Positions 12,421 to 23,949 of a stretch of 64,000 bases of DNA are shown here, one piece after another. How positions within the stretch are numbered: the stretch's first letter is position 1; every line of letters begins with the position of its first letter. Source of the stretch: Zingiber officinale (taxonomy: Eukaryota > Streptophyta > Magnoliopsida > Zingiberales > Zingiberaceae); assembly GCF_018446385.1 (NCBI RefSeq), contig NC_055998.1, positions 75,262,744-75,326,743 on the forward strand. Reading direction: 5' to 3'. Under the pieces are notes generated by a model that worked only from the letters and a program-made list of their open reading frames with translations, made no database searches and was not told where the DNA came from. The translations under genes were made by a program, and so were the position numbers.

Positions 12421-13400
12421 TGTCTGGGAACTGAGTCAGATGAAGACTGGTGAAACTGACGTCGGTGTTAATGGAGCGACTACTTTGACACACCTTATAC
12501 CCATGTGTTGGCAACTTGGACCCCCCATGTAAAACCAAAGGTCGGTAATAATGGAACTGATGGTATTTGGATCTTGCACACACCCAGATAAGCACACGAA
12601 ACGTTAGAGACAAAAAAAAAAAAAAACTAGGGAAGAGACCTCTGGCGCAAACCCTCTGACGCTCAAGTCAGGTCCCTTTTCCGGCGAGGCAGTGTACGAA
12701 GGAAGAAAAAGGAACTACTGAAGATGCGTACGGATGTGCGCGTACCTGGACAATGAAGAGGACCCCCTTTTATATGATTTCACTTGCCTTTTGAGCCTGC
12801 GCGCTGCCAGAGAATGTCGGGTGTCAGGGATTATCGGGTTCGGGAAGATGTTTGACGACTTCCCATTGGCAAGAGGAAAGTTCCACTCCTATTGTGTGGC
12901 CGAACCCTGGAATATTCCCTGACTCACAGCAGTTATTTTTTGACAGGAGGTTACGATTCTCTGACATTGTTGTAGTTTAATGTTGTCCACCCTGCCCAGG
13001 TTCAATTGTAGATAGCTTGAGATGATTATTCAAATGAGGTGAAAGGACTGAACCTGAATGCCCTAGTCTGGGGTAACTGGCCAGAGGCTATCCAAGGACC
13101 ATGTCTGAGCAAGATAAAAAGAATGTGCTGTGCGGAATCGTCTGGGGCTCATCTAAGACTGTGACCAAAGACCAACCTTCATGACCTGACTGGTGAAGAG
13201 TCGATCGAGGGTTGTCTAATAAATGTGTCATGGCCATATGTAAAGTCTGAGCTTGGGAGATCTGATCAGTAGGTGACAGACCAGGAACTAGTCAAAACCC
13301 CGTCCTAAGACTTAGACCTGAGGACCAGGAACTAATCAAAACCTCATCCTAAGACTTAGACCTGAGGACCCGACCTATGATGACCAATCGAGAATTATAC
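12421..13400 (-). mobile_element. Probable gypsy-type LTR relic, minus orientation
   Basis: Read on the minus strand, this region has a TATA-like ATCATATAAAAGGGGG (from about 12760). Further along it has the string GACTTGAGCGTCAGAGGG near 12660, which resembles the U5 region of many plant gypsy LTRs, and it ends near 12421 in CCAGACA. The opposite border is not clear, no coding sequence follows, and no target duplication was found. A decayed solo LTR is the simplest reading. It lies directly upstream of the truncated CKX exon 1, so its insertion or later rearrangement may have removed the start of that gene. Confidence 0.4.
13281..13368. repeat. 44-bp tandem duplication inside the LTR relic
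   Basis: Two adjacent 44-bp units (13281-13324 and 13325-13368), each starting CCAGGAACTA and ending CCTGAGGA, differ at only about three positions. The duplication is therefore fairly recent or conserved. Confidence 0.85.
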
Positions 13401-13876
13401 GGATGGTGAAATGAAAAACTCCTATCTTAATTATTGACTATCACATTCTTTTAATTATTAACTATCATTTCATTTTAATTTTAACTATCATATCTTTTGA
13501 CTATTGAGATTATGTTATTTAAGCATTGTATCAAAATATATATATTGCCGCGGCAAAGTCTTTCCTACGTTTTTTTGTCATTTTTTTTATTTCGTCCATA
13601 AAGTTAATTAGGAGTAAATCTCGACTCCGCGTCGCTGGCCGCCGCGTCGACGAACTTCGGCGCGCTCTTCGGCGCAGCGCCGACGGCGGTCGCGATGCCG
13701 CGCTCGGCGGAGGAGGTCGCGGGGCTCCTCCGCGCCGCCCACGCGGCGGGCTCGGTCGCGGTGTCCGCCCGCGGCCGAGGGCATTCCACTCACGGGCAGG
13801 CCCTCGCGCCGGCTGGCCTCGTCGTCGAGATGGCCCACGGCGACCTTCCCGCTCCCAGGCCGACTCCGGTGCCTGA

Positions 13877-14092
<216 letters not shown>

Positions 14093-14144
14093 TAAATTCT
14101 ACAATTAAAATTCCAAAAAAAAATTCTCAAAATAATAAAAATAA

Positions 14145-14321
<177 letters not shown>

Positions 14322-14440
14322 TAATTAGGAACTAATAGAGCTATTAGTTGACTAATCAATTACTCAGGTGAGGTGGATCCGGGTGCTGTACGCCGACTTC
14401 ACCACGTTGGACGGCGAGAGATTCGACTACGTGGAGGGGC

Positions 14441-14776
14441 TGTTAAAAATTAAACTTATTTTTTGTTGATAAAATTTTATGGAGATAAAATGATGATGTG
14501 ACATGTCTTGACTAGAGATAGGATAGAGATAGAACTTGATGAATTGATAAGAGTTCATGGAGATAGAATTTATTTGTTTATTTATTTTTTTAAATATCAT
14601 GATTATCTCATATTAGTGTTTATCCAATAAACCTATAAATATGTACTTCTTTTTCATGAATGAATAAGTTGAGTTTTCTATTTTCTTCTACTCCTCTTCC
14701 ACATAGAGTTATTTCTCCTCTTCCACATTTTTCTTCTATAATTCTTTTTCTTCTCCCATAATTTCTATTTCCAACA
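14441..14776 (+). repeat. Copia-A 5' LTR
   Basis: This is a 336-bp direct repeat of 18759-19094. A plausible promoter word CCTATAAATATG lies near 14632, and pyrimidine-rich sequence fills the last quarter. At all eight differing sites the two LTRs show a transition, and in most the base here is A where the other LTR has G. Confidence 0.95.
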
Positions 14777-14779
14777 AAG

Positions 14780-14791
14780 TGGTATCAGAGC
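14780..14791 (+). other. Copia-A primer-binding site
   Basis: TGGTATCAGAGC is complementary to the 3' end of plant initiator-methionine tRNA, the usual primer of copia reverse transcription. It starts three bases after the LTR, and the gag start codon follows directly at 14793. Confidence 0.9.
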
Positions 14792-14792
14792 T

Positions 14793-17700
14793 ATGGCTAA
14801 TGGAGGTATGGTTCCCTTCCAAGTTCCAGTACTCAAAGCGAGTAATTATGACAATTGGAAAATCAAGATGAAGGCACTTCTTGGAGCTCATGATGTTTGG
14901 GAAGTTATAGAAAAAGGTTACGTTGAGCCTCGTGACGACTCGACGTTATCTTCAACTGAAAAAGACAGTCTGAGAGATTTAAGAAAAAGAGACAAGAAGG
15001 CTCTCTTCCTCATTTATCAAGCTTTAGATGAGGATGGTTTTGAGAAGATTTCAAGTGCTACTTCAACCAAGCAAGCATGGGAAAAGCTCGAAGTCTCATA
15101 TCAAGGAGAAGAAAAAGTAAAAAAGGTACGACTTCATACATTAAGAAGTCAATTTGATGCTCTTCGTATGAAAGAAGGTGAGTTAGTATCAGATTATTTT
15201 TCTAGAGTCTCTACCATTTCCAATCAACTAAAAAGAAATGATGAGAAACTAGAAGAAGTAACTATCATTGAGAAAATTCTTCGATCATTGGATTCAAAAT
15301 TTGATAGCATTACAACCATCATCGAAGAGACCAAGGATCTACAAGTCATGACGATTGAGCAACTGCTGGGTTCATTACAAGCCCATGAAGAAAAGAAGAA
15401 GATAAATGAAAAAATTACTCAACAACTCCTAAAGACGACTCTTCAACCGACAAAGAAAGATGAAAGCTCCAGTAATAATAGAGGTCAACGGGGAAGAGGT
15501 CGTGGATATGGACGAGGCCGTTCTAATGAGCAAGGATGAGTCTCCAACAACAACAATGAAAGAGGAGAACATTCAACAAGAGGACGTGGAAGAGGGTATG
15601 CAAACTCGAGGTATGATAAATCTCAAGTTAAGTGCTACAATTGTGACAAATTTAGACATTATGCAAAAGAATGTAGATCGCCCAAGAATAAAGTATATGA
15701 AAGAGTAAATTATATGGAAGAAAAGAAAGAAGAAGATGACACCCTACTGCTAGCGTATAAAGATAATGAAAGAGAAGAAGATACAATTTGGTATCTCGAC
15801 ACTGGTTCAAGCAATCATATGTGTGGGAAAAGAAACATGTTCGTAGAGCTTGATGAATCAGTTGGTGGTAATGTATCATTCGGAGATGAATCAAAGATTG
15901 AGGTAAAAGGCAAAGGTAACATTCTCATCCGTTTGAAGAATGGAAAACATGAATTTATCTCAAATGTTTTCTTTGTACCAAATATGAAGAGCAACATCCT
16001 AAGCTTAGGACAACTTTTGGCAAAAGGGTATGATATTCATCTAAAAGATGGTATGCTCATCTTGAAAGATCATATTGGTTGCTTAATTGATAAGGTGCCT
16101 ATGTCAAAAAATAGAATGTTCTTACTTAATATTCAAAATGATGATGTAAGTCATGTCGCTCTGCTTGTTGACTGGCAATGACATATCTCGATTTGGACAT
16201 CTGATTTGGGAGGACTTAGAGAACGGAAAAGAGGAGATGGTGGAGGACTACATTACATCAAACATCCCGATCAAGTATGTGAAGCATGTCTACGTGGGAA
16301 GCATTTTAGAAGAAGTTCCAAGGACTCAAGTTCAAGAGCTCAAGCCTCTTGAACTACATGATATCTGTATGTTCATGGCCGATAAAGCCAAGTTCACTTG
16401 CGATAGAATTATTTCATTCTTTTCATAGATGATTTTTCTCGGAAAACTTGGGTATACTTCTTGAAGCAAAAATCGGAGGCCTTTGCATTATTTAAAGCTA
16501 CCATAGAAAAGGAGAGCGGTCTCGAGGTCAAAGTTATGCATTACGATGGAGGAGAATTTACCTCAAAGGAGTTTCAAGAATTTTGTGAAGCCGACGACCC
16601 TTCGATAGACCTCAATAAAATGGGAGTGGCGGAAAGAAAGAATCGAACCATCCTTGACATGGCAAGGAGCATTCTCAAAAGCACGGCTAAAGGAACTAAG
16701 GCGTAAACGGTTGCATGATATCCAACCGATCACCAACAGTGTGGGGCAAGACACCACAAGAAGCATGGAGCGGAAGGAAACCCGGATTTCTCATCTAAAA
16801 GTTTTTGAAGTATAGCTCACGTTCATGTGCCTGATCAATCAAGAAGCAAATTGGATGATAAAAGTAAGAAGTTTATTTTTATTGGTTATGATACTAACTC
16901 AAAAGGGTATAAGCAATACAATCCAGATCTGGGAAGACAATCATCAACCGAGATGTCATATTTAATGTAATGAAGAAGAAGAATGGAATTGGGAATCTCG
17001 AAATGAAGATTACAACTTTTTCCCGTGCTTTGAAGAAGAAGATGTGGAGCAACTAAGGGTGGAGCAACCAAGGGTAGAGCAAACAAGAGAGGAGCCTACT
17101 ACTCCACTAGTAACACCAACATCAAGTACTGAAGAGAATTTATCTGCATCAACTTCAAGTGAAAGAGTACCACGCTTTAGAAGCTTACGGGAAATTTATG
17201 AGGTAACTGAAAATCAAGATAATCTTACTCTATTTTGTCTCTTTGCGGATTGCGAGCCTATAGATTTCCAAGAAGCTATAAAAAGCAAAAGGTGGAAAGA
17301 TGCAATGGATGAAGAAATCAAGGCGATAGAAAAGAATGACACATGGGAGTTAGCTGCACTTCCTAAAGGACATAAGGCGATTGGTGTGAAGTGGGTGTAC
17401 AAAATAAAGAAGAATGCCAAAGGAGAAGTTGAAAGATATAAAGCAAGATTGGTGGCAAAAGGCTACAGTCAAAGATCTGGCATTGATTATGATGAGGTAT
17501 TCGCTCCCGTTGCTCGATTAGAAACTATCAGACTAATCATTGCTTTAGCAGCTCAAAATAAGTGGAAAATACATCAAATGGATGTAAAATCTGCTTTTTT
17601 AAATGGAGTTCTTGCAGAAGAAGTCTATATTCAGCAACCATCAGGTTATGAAGTTAAAGGACAAGTAGACAGAGTTCTAAAATTGAAGAAGGCTCTCTAC

Positions 17701-18772
17701 GGGCTAAAGCAAGCACCAAGGGCATGGAATAGCCGAATAGACAAGCACCTGCAAGAGAAAGACTTCATCAAATGTCCTTATGAACATGCATTATACATTC
17801 GTAAGGATAAAGATGTTTTGATTATATGCCTATATGCATTGACTTCACTTAAGCAATCCAAAGTTTGGAGAATTTAAAGAAGTGATGACTAAAGAGTTTG
17901 AAATGACTGATATTGGACTCATGACATACTATCTGGGCATTGAAGTGAACCAAAGGGAAGATGGAAGCTTCATCTCTCAAGCAGGTTATGCAAGAGAGAT
18001 ATTAAAGAAGTTCAGGATGGATAACAGTAAGTCTATAAATACCCCAGCAGAATGTGGAGTCAAGCTATCAAAGCATGATGAAGAAGAAAAAGTTGATCCA
18101 ACATTTTTTAAGAGTTTGGTTGGAAGTTTACGATACTTGACGTGCACAAGGCCTGATATTCTTTATGCTGTTGGACTTGTTAGTCGCTACATGGAAGATC
18201 CAACTACTACCCACCTTAAGATCGCTAAGAGAATTTTGCGCTATATCAAAGGTACGATAGATTTTGGATTACTTTATTCAACATCTAACCACTTCAAACT
18301 TGAAGGATATAAGTGGTGATTGGGTGTGGAGATATATGATAGAAAGAGCACTATAGGATTTGTGTTCTTTATGGAGATCACTTTTACTTGGATGTCGAAA
18401 AATTATTGTCACACTTTCTACTTGTGAGCGTGAGTTGGCTACTTCATCGTGTTTCTGTCATTTGGCCTCTAAATTTATTGAATGAGTTAAGTTTACCACA
18501 AGAAGAGGCAACCAAGATACGAGTTGATAACAAGTCTACAATAGCACTAGCAAAAAATCCAGTCTTCCATGATAGAAGCAAGCACATCGATACGCGCTTT
18601 CACTATATCAGAGAATGTATTACAAGAAAAGAGGTGCAAGTGGAATACATAAAGTCTCAAGATCAAATTACTGATATTTTTACCAAGCCACTCAAATTTG
18701 AAGACTTCATCAAAATGCGATATTTGCTTGGAGTCACAAAATCAAGTTTAAGAGGGGGTGTTGAAAATTAAA
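14793..18772 (+). pseudogene. Copia-A gag-pol polyprotein, broken
   Basis: Gag starts at 14793 (MANGGMVPF...NYDNWKIKMKALL) and is open for 248 codons with a UBN2-type capsid region. A TGA at 15537 interrupts the Gly/Arg-rich tail. The zinc knuckle ([14 protein letters not shown], near 15640) has R where G is usual. The protease motif DTGSSNHMC is at about 15800, within an open frame at 15714-16181. The integrase region (16153-16706) is frameshifted and has lost an internal segment between EFCEA and [11 protein letters not shown] (17044-17877) keeps [29 protein letters not shown] and [11 protein letters not shown], but a deletion removes the YVDD active site (it reads LYALTS). RNase H (17882-18772) keeps DNKSTIALAKNP and RSKHIDTRFHYIRE, with stops between. 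It cannot encode active enzymes. Confidence 0.92.
18748..18758 (+). other. Copia-A polypurine tract
   Basis: TTAAGAGGGGG directly precedes the TG of the 3' LTR, the expected plus-strand priming site. Confidence 0.8.
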
Positions 18773-19094
18773 CTTGTTTTTTGTTGATAAAATTTTATGG
18801 AGATAAAATGGTGATGTGGCATGTCTTGACTAGAGATAGGATAGAGATAAAACTTGATGAATTGATAAGAGTTCATGGAGATAGAATTTATTTGTTTATT
18901 TATTTTTTTAAATATCATGATTATCTCATATTAGTGCTTATCCAATAAGCCTATAAATATGTACTTCTTTTTCATGAATGAATAAGTTGAGTTTTCTATT
19001 TTCTTCTACTCCTCTTCCACATAGAGTTATTTCTCCTCTTCCACATTTTTCTTCTACAATTCTTTTTCTTCTCCCATAATTTCTATTTCCAACA
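18759..19094 (+). repeat. Copia-A 3' LTR
   Basis: This 336-bp repeat matches the 5' LTR except at eight transition sites. It abuts the resumed CKX exon 3 at 19095 with no intervening duplicated target bases. Confidence 0.95.
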
Positions 19095-20157
19095 TGGTGA
19101 TCGTCGACAAAGGCCTCATCAACAACTGGAGGTCGTCCTTCTCCTCGCCTAGGAACCCGGTGAAGTTCGGCTCCGTGGCCGGCGAGCAACGCGTGCTCTA
19201 CTGCTTGGAGATGGCGAAGTACTACGACGAAGACGACGGCGGCAAGGTCGACGGGACGGTGGAGAGGCTGCGGCGGCGACTGAGGTATGTTCCGGCGACG
19301 GAGTTCGCGACCGAGCTGACGTACCTGGAGTTCCTGCGGCGGGTGCACCGGGCGGAGGAGAGGCTGCGGGGGAAGGGCCTGTGGGAGGTGCCGCACCCGT
19401 GGCTCAACCTCTTCGTGCCGGCGTCACGGATCGCTGACTTTGACGCCAGCGTCTTCAGGGGGATCCTCGGAAACAACACCGGCGGCCCCGTCCTCATCTA
19501 CCCCATGAACAAGCACAAGTACGTACGAACACCTGCATGCAACACAGCCAATTTCTTAACTGAAACCTGATCAGATCTCTTTAGTCCACCTCTAATTTAA
19601 AATTATAATCTTCAGATAACTTAATCATTAGCTACTTCTTAATGGATGATGTTAATTTTCTAATTCATTAAAATATCATAAACATAAAGTATGAGTTGTG
19701 ATTGGTCAGCTTCCATCTATCTAATCGGGACCTTCTTACTTGTCTTGTATGCAAAATTGTCCAGCCCTGAAAAGGTTTGTGTTAGTATGATCGAGCTCTT
19801 TAAATTTGCAGGTGGGATGAGAGGAGCTCGGCGGTGACGCCGGACGAAGACGTGTTCTACTTGGTGGCCTTTCTCCGATCGGCTCTGCCGGACTCCGACG
19901 ATCCGACCCAGAGCTTAACATACCTAAAACGCCAGAACCAAGAGATACTAGAGTTTTGCAACCATGCTCAGATCAAGATCAAGATCAAGCAGTACCTCCC
20001 CCACTACAAGACTCAGGAAGAGTGGGCCAGCCATTTTGGTCCAAAATGGAACCGGTTCGTCGAGCGCAAGGCTCGGTATGATCCGAAGTGCGTCTTGGGT
20101 TCGGGCCAGGGAATCTTCCAGCTTTCCTCGTCTCCCTCATCCTTGTTCCCTTCATAA

Positions 20158-21229
20158 AGTATCATCAGCTGCCAATTCATACCGACAAATTGATAGCACA
20201 AAGAATAAATTAAAAGACAAACAAAATGAATGTAAATGTGAGAAATATGCAAGTTAGGTCAAACTAGGGGTGTCTCCTAATCCTACCTAATGATTCATAT
20301 TTTATTTTTTTTTTGTATGGTCACATGGATATGTAGATACATTACATAACAAGAATTTCGCCAAGGACTTATCATCACACTATGCCCTTGCTGGTTTCTG
20401 AGATGCAGACAAGAAGAGGCGCCATTGAGAAGATGTGTCCATGGACACATTCCTGGCAGATTCTAATAATGCTTGCTAGGTTACAATAAGAAGAGGAACT
20501 GGAACAAACTTAAGACTGTTGTTCTCCAATCTCCATGGACTCAATTTGCTCGAATTTGTCTCATTGAAATGGAGAGGGACACTTTGATTGATGAGTGAAG
20601 TATAACATTAAGGACCACATGCAGCTTGTTCCTATAATTATGGAGAGGAAGTAAATCCAAGTTTGCGCTTATTTGATGTATCCTTTTCCATTACAAATTT
20701 GCCAACATACAATTTGTTTTAAAAAAAACTAATGATTTATTTATTAAGATTAATTGTTTAAGAGGAAGCAATCCCAAAACCAGTCTTAGACCTACCAATC
20801 TACTATCATAATCGAAAAAATCCATGAAATGCTTAAAGCAGTTATTGGGTTTAGTTACCTGAATCAAAAGTGAGTATCAAACATGATGTTTAATAGTTTC
20901 TTTGATAGGCTGTTGAATCTGTGAAAGAATATATGAATGGGATCCCTTCATATCAAATGGTTCGACCAAATAGTTGCGGTCTTGAATGTTTAGGGGAAAA
21001 AAACTGGTAGCATCTTTGTCACACGCAATGAAACATAATAAGAGAGTTATGGTTCAAGTATTCTGCAATCAACTATGAAGGAAAAAGCATAGCATTCGAA
21101 GTGGAAATGACTTTTTTTTGCATTCGTAGTGGAAATGACTTTTTTATATATATATATATTGTATGGATCAAATTAATTTGTATGATTTCTCACAAAATTT
21201 CCTTCTGTTGAATCATGAACAATAATTAC
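20158..21229. other. CKX 3' flank and unassigned DNA
   Basis: No coding exon can be recognised. Sequence just after 20157 is probably the former CKX 3' untranslated region. An (AT)n run lies near 21145-21160. Confidence 0.35.
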
Positions 21230-21400
21230 TGGTCCTCTCGGGGCGGTGCGATGATTAAGACATGGGGAGTTGCCACATGAGGTCTTGGGGTCGAAACTCG
21301 GCGTGACCGAACATAACCTCTCCCATGTCTTAGCCATTTACACTAATGGCTAGTAGTCACCCGTGATTTATCTCCTCCATGTTATGTAATAAATCCTTGA
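21230..21400 (+). mobile_element. SINE-like sequence with tRNA-type internal promoter boxes
   Basis: A tRNA-like head starts near 21230. It has an A-box-like GGTGCGATGATTAAGAC stretch (21244-21260) and, about 30 bases on, GGTCGAAACTC (21289-21299), one base short of the B-box pattern GGTTCGANNCC. A non-tRNA body follows, with TTACACTAATGGCTAGTAGTC, and ends in AT-rich DNA. Target duplications were not identified. A decayed tRNA-derived SINE is the best reading. Confidence 0.45.
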
Positions 21401-21828
21401 GCAAGCAAAGACTAATTTGTAAACCCTTCATGGAATGCACAATCTCTGATATTAATGTGAGACAAGATTCTTTAGTAAAAAAACCCTGGATAAAAAATCA
21501 AATAAAAAACTAAAACATCTTTCACATTTTAGCTTTAAGATCATATCGTTAGTCATTCAACGAGGAACACCGTGAAATCTAGACAAGACAAAGCCAACTC
21601 TAGATTGGGGATTGCATATAAAATTATAAGGCTTCAAGGTTGGTGTAAATCCTTGATCAACTACAGGCCCAAGATATATTAGATGTATCTAAATTGCCTG
21701 AGGTTACGCAATGTTTTGTATACGTCAAGTCTAATGAACAAACTGAAAGCAGGCAACAAAAATCTCTGGATGGAAGAGGATCACTATATTAGTCACAATG
21801 TCTATCTATATGCAGGCATCTTATTATT

Positions 21829-21856
21829 AAAAAAAAAAAAGAGAGAGAGAGAGAGA
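21829..21856. repeat. (A)12(GA)8 simple repeat
   Basis: A run of A is followed directly by GA dinucleotides. Confidence 0.9.
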
Positions 21857-22621
21857 TAGTTTGGGTCAAAATGAACTGTTAATGTAGGAATCACAAGTGC
21901 CTATAATACACTTGTTGGGGTTGGAGACCACCTTAACTTTCTTTGTGCCAACCTTGCTGAAAAAATTATAGGAGTAAGATTGATCCGTCTAATCCCATTG
22001 TCATTATTAAAGACAAACAATATTTTCTCTTATGGGAGTGTATAACTTTGTACATTGATTTTACTTATCATCAGCATCATATAAACTTTCTTACTCTATG
22101 GGATGCTCATTGCTGCTCATTGACTGCCAATGGCCCTACTGGACCAAAATGATCATTCTGTCTTTCACTTACGATATGTATCTTGCTTCTCCTTTCTTAA
22201 GATAACTGGTCAAAAGGACACCACTGAACTTCATTCATTGAGTTATAGGGGTTGGTTGAAGAGAAGTGATAAAAAAAAAACATCAGGGTATTCATTCATT
22301 CACTCGCTAGGATAATCTCGCCTCTTCAACCCATCAATTTTCATCAATAGCTTGATAAAGTCATTCTTAAGCAGAAGATTTTGTTAGAATGCTAGTCATC
22401 CTAACCAAGTTCTCCCAAGAGACAAACATATATTGCAAATGAAAGGAATACAAGCTCCTGCTAGCATTGATTTCAACATTAGTTGTTTCTACATTGATGC
22501 ACATGATTCATGTCAGTAGCTGTGCACAACCTCATTTCATTCTAACTTGAACCGAGGTAAGTCCAAAACTATCAGATCTTTCATATTTTGAAGAGAAACA
22601 GGATTTATGAAATGAAGGGCT

Positions 22622-22700
22622 CAAGGTCGGACTGAGCTAGTTGGTACGAACACTCAGACCTTTGGCACAACAAGAGACTGTCCTGGTTAGAACATCCATG
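22622..22700 (+). mobile_element. Second SINE-like tRNA-derived head
   Basis: TGAGCTAGTTGGTA (22633-22646) matches a pol III A box, and GGTTAGAACATCC (22685-22697) is B-box-like, at a spacing close to that of a tRNA gene. The stretch does not fold into an evident intact tRNA, so it is called a SINE relic rather than a tRNA gene. It differs in sequence from the head near 21230. Confidence 0.35.
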
Positions 22701-22886
22701 ACCAAGACAAGCACAATATTGATACAAACACCCATTGATTGCTCAATCACATGATCAAAAAAGCATGTAAACCTAAGCACGCCAAAAAGTAATAATTTAA
22801 ATGGTTATTTCTGTCCATTTAAGCGAGCATATGCTTTCGAAGCTTATCAAAATCTTTTCTATGTCAAAATTGAGTACCTGGTAGAT

Positions 22887-23288
22887 TTATGAGCTTGTCG
22901 ATGTCCTCCAGGATATGGCATTGTCTTTCCAATCACGAAACCCTCCTTCGCGCCCTTTCCAAATGTTTGATTCGAGGATTTGGTTCATCGATCGAACCTG
23001 GTACGGAAATAGATCAGATCCATAGGCAAAGGTTTTGACGTCTGAAGCGCCACGCGCAGATGCACCCTGGCCATCCATCTGGGAGGCGTGCGAGAAGACG
23101 AACCACCAGGCGACAGGCAAATCGATCTTATTCCTTCTCCCTAAGAGGAGATTTACACGGAACAAAGAAAGGACGGTGGTGAAGGCCGAAGAAGAGACGC
23201 CGCGGCGCAGGACAAGGGCGGCGCCAGGGAGACGGAAGAAGAGATTTACCGCCGCCGCACTGGACGACGGAGGATTGATTAATTCCAT
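22887..23288 (-). other. GC-rich possible first exon of an unrecognised minus-strand gene
   Basis: On the minus strand there is an open frame of 133 codons starting at 23288, with a second ATG at 23080 (MDGQGASARGAS). It stops at 22887 and is followed by CTACCAGGTACTC, which could be a splice donor. Composition is GC-rich (about 23030-23280) in an otherwise AT-rich area, as for a plant 5' exon or leader. No domain was recognised and no downstream exon could be assigned between 20158 and 22880. It could be an untranslated first exon, a gene relic or chance. Confidence 0.2.
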
Positions 23289-23949
23289 TTTGGCCCCTTG
23301 AAAATTAATTAATTTTTAAGAAAATACTCAAATATTTTCAGAAACTCTTTATAATTTGTTCCCCATTTTTTAAAATAATATTTATTAAAATCAAGCTGTA
23401 AAAACATCTATTAAATGATGTCAAAAAGTTGAAAATTATCTCATTCCACACTATTATTTCAATTTAAGTGTTTTTTACATAAATAAATAATATAAGTTTA
23501 TATATATATATATATTAACTAATTCAAAAAATTTTAGATGGCATAGAGTGTGAGTTAGTTCATGATTCACTGGTAGAGCTTTATGGATCGCAACTATTTT
23601 AAGTAGTCTCCTTTAATGGGGATTAATAGGTTTAAAGTTGCTATAAAACCCTTAACGAGTATCACTATTTGTTTGTTATGATTGATCCAATCTGGGTAAA
23701 CCCTATCAAGTCATCACCCTATCTCGACATGTATGCTAGGCCGATGCCCTCCGACTTCCTCTAACCGCGTCGCCATAGTGACGCTAGGGCAGCAAAGAAC
23801 CTTGATCAAACGTGCTATTATTGGCCTCAACCTTCGACAGTTCTTGACACAGAATCGACCTCAGTAGGAATAGCCTATTTGGAAAGTGATATTGAGTTAA
23901 CAACAAGACAATACGACGGTCCGCTTGTGCGAATGGCTAGTGGATGATG
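23289..23949. other. Unassigned AT-rich DNA
   Basis: An (AT)n run lies near 23500-23515. The rest has no supported gene or mobile-element border, although its right part may belong to the LTR relic that follows. Confidence 0.35.

Larger units (their letters stand above)
14441..19094 (+). mobile_element. Ty1-copia retrotransposon 'Copia-A' with two 336-bp LTRs
   Basis: The two LTRs (14441-14776 and 18759-19094) are equal in length, start TGTT and end AACA. They differ at eight positions by eye count. A primer-binding site TGGTATCAGAGC follows the left LTR and a purine tract precedes the right one. The internal gag-pol, in copia order (protease, integrase, RT, RNase H), is on the plus strand and broken. 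The element sits in CKX exon 3. Removing it joins GAGGGGC to TGGTGATC with no duplicated bases, so the usual 5-bp target duplication is absent. Confidence 0.95.

Noticed and set aside
13526-13876. 116-codon Arg-rich frame over CKX exon 1
   Set aside because: It is the wrong frame of the CKX exon; the frame with NFGALFG and the RGRGHS motif is the real one.
18938-19396. 152-codon minus-strand frame across the Copia-A/CKX junction
   Set aside because: It is the antisense shadow of GC-rich CKX exon 3 and runs into the LTR.
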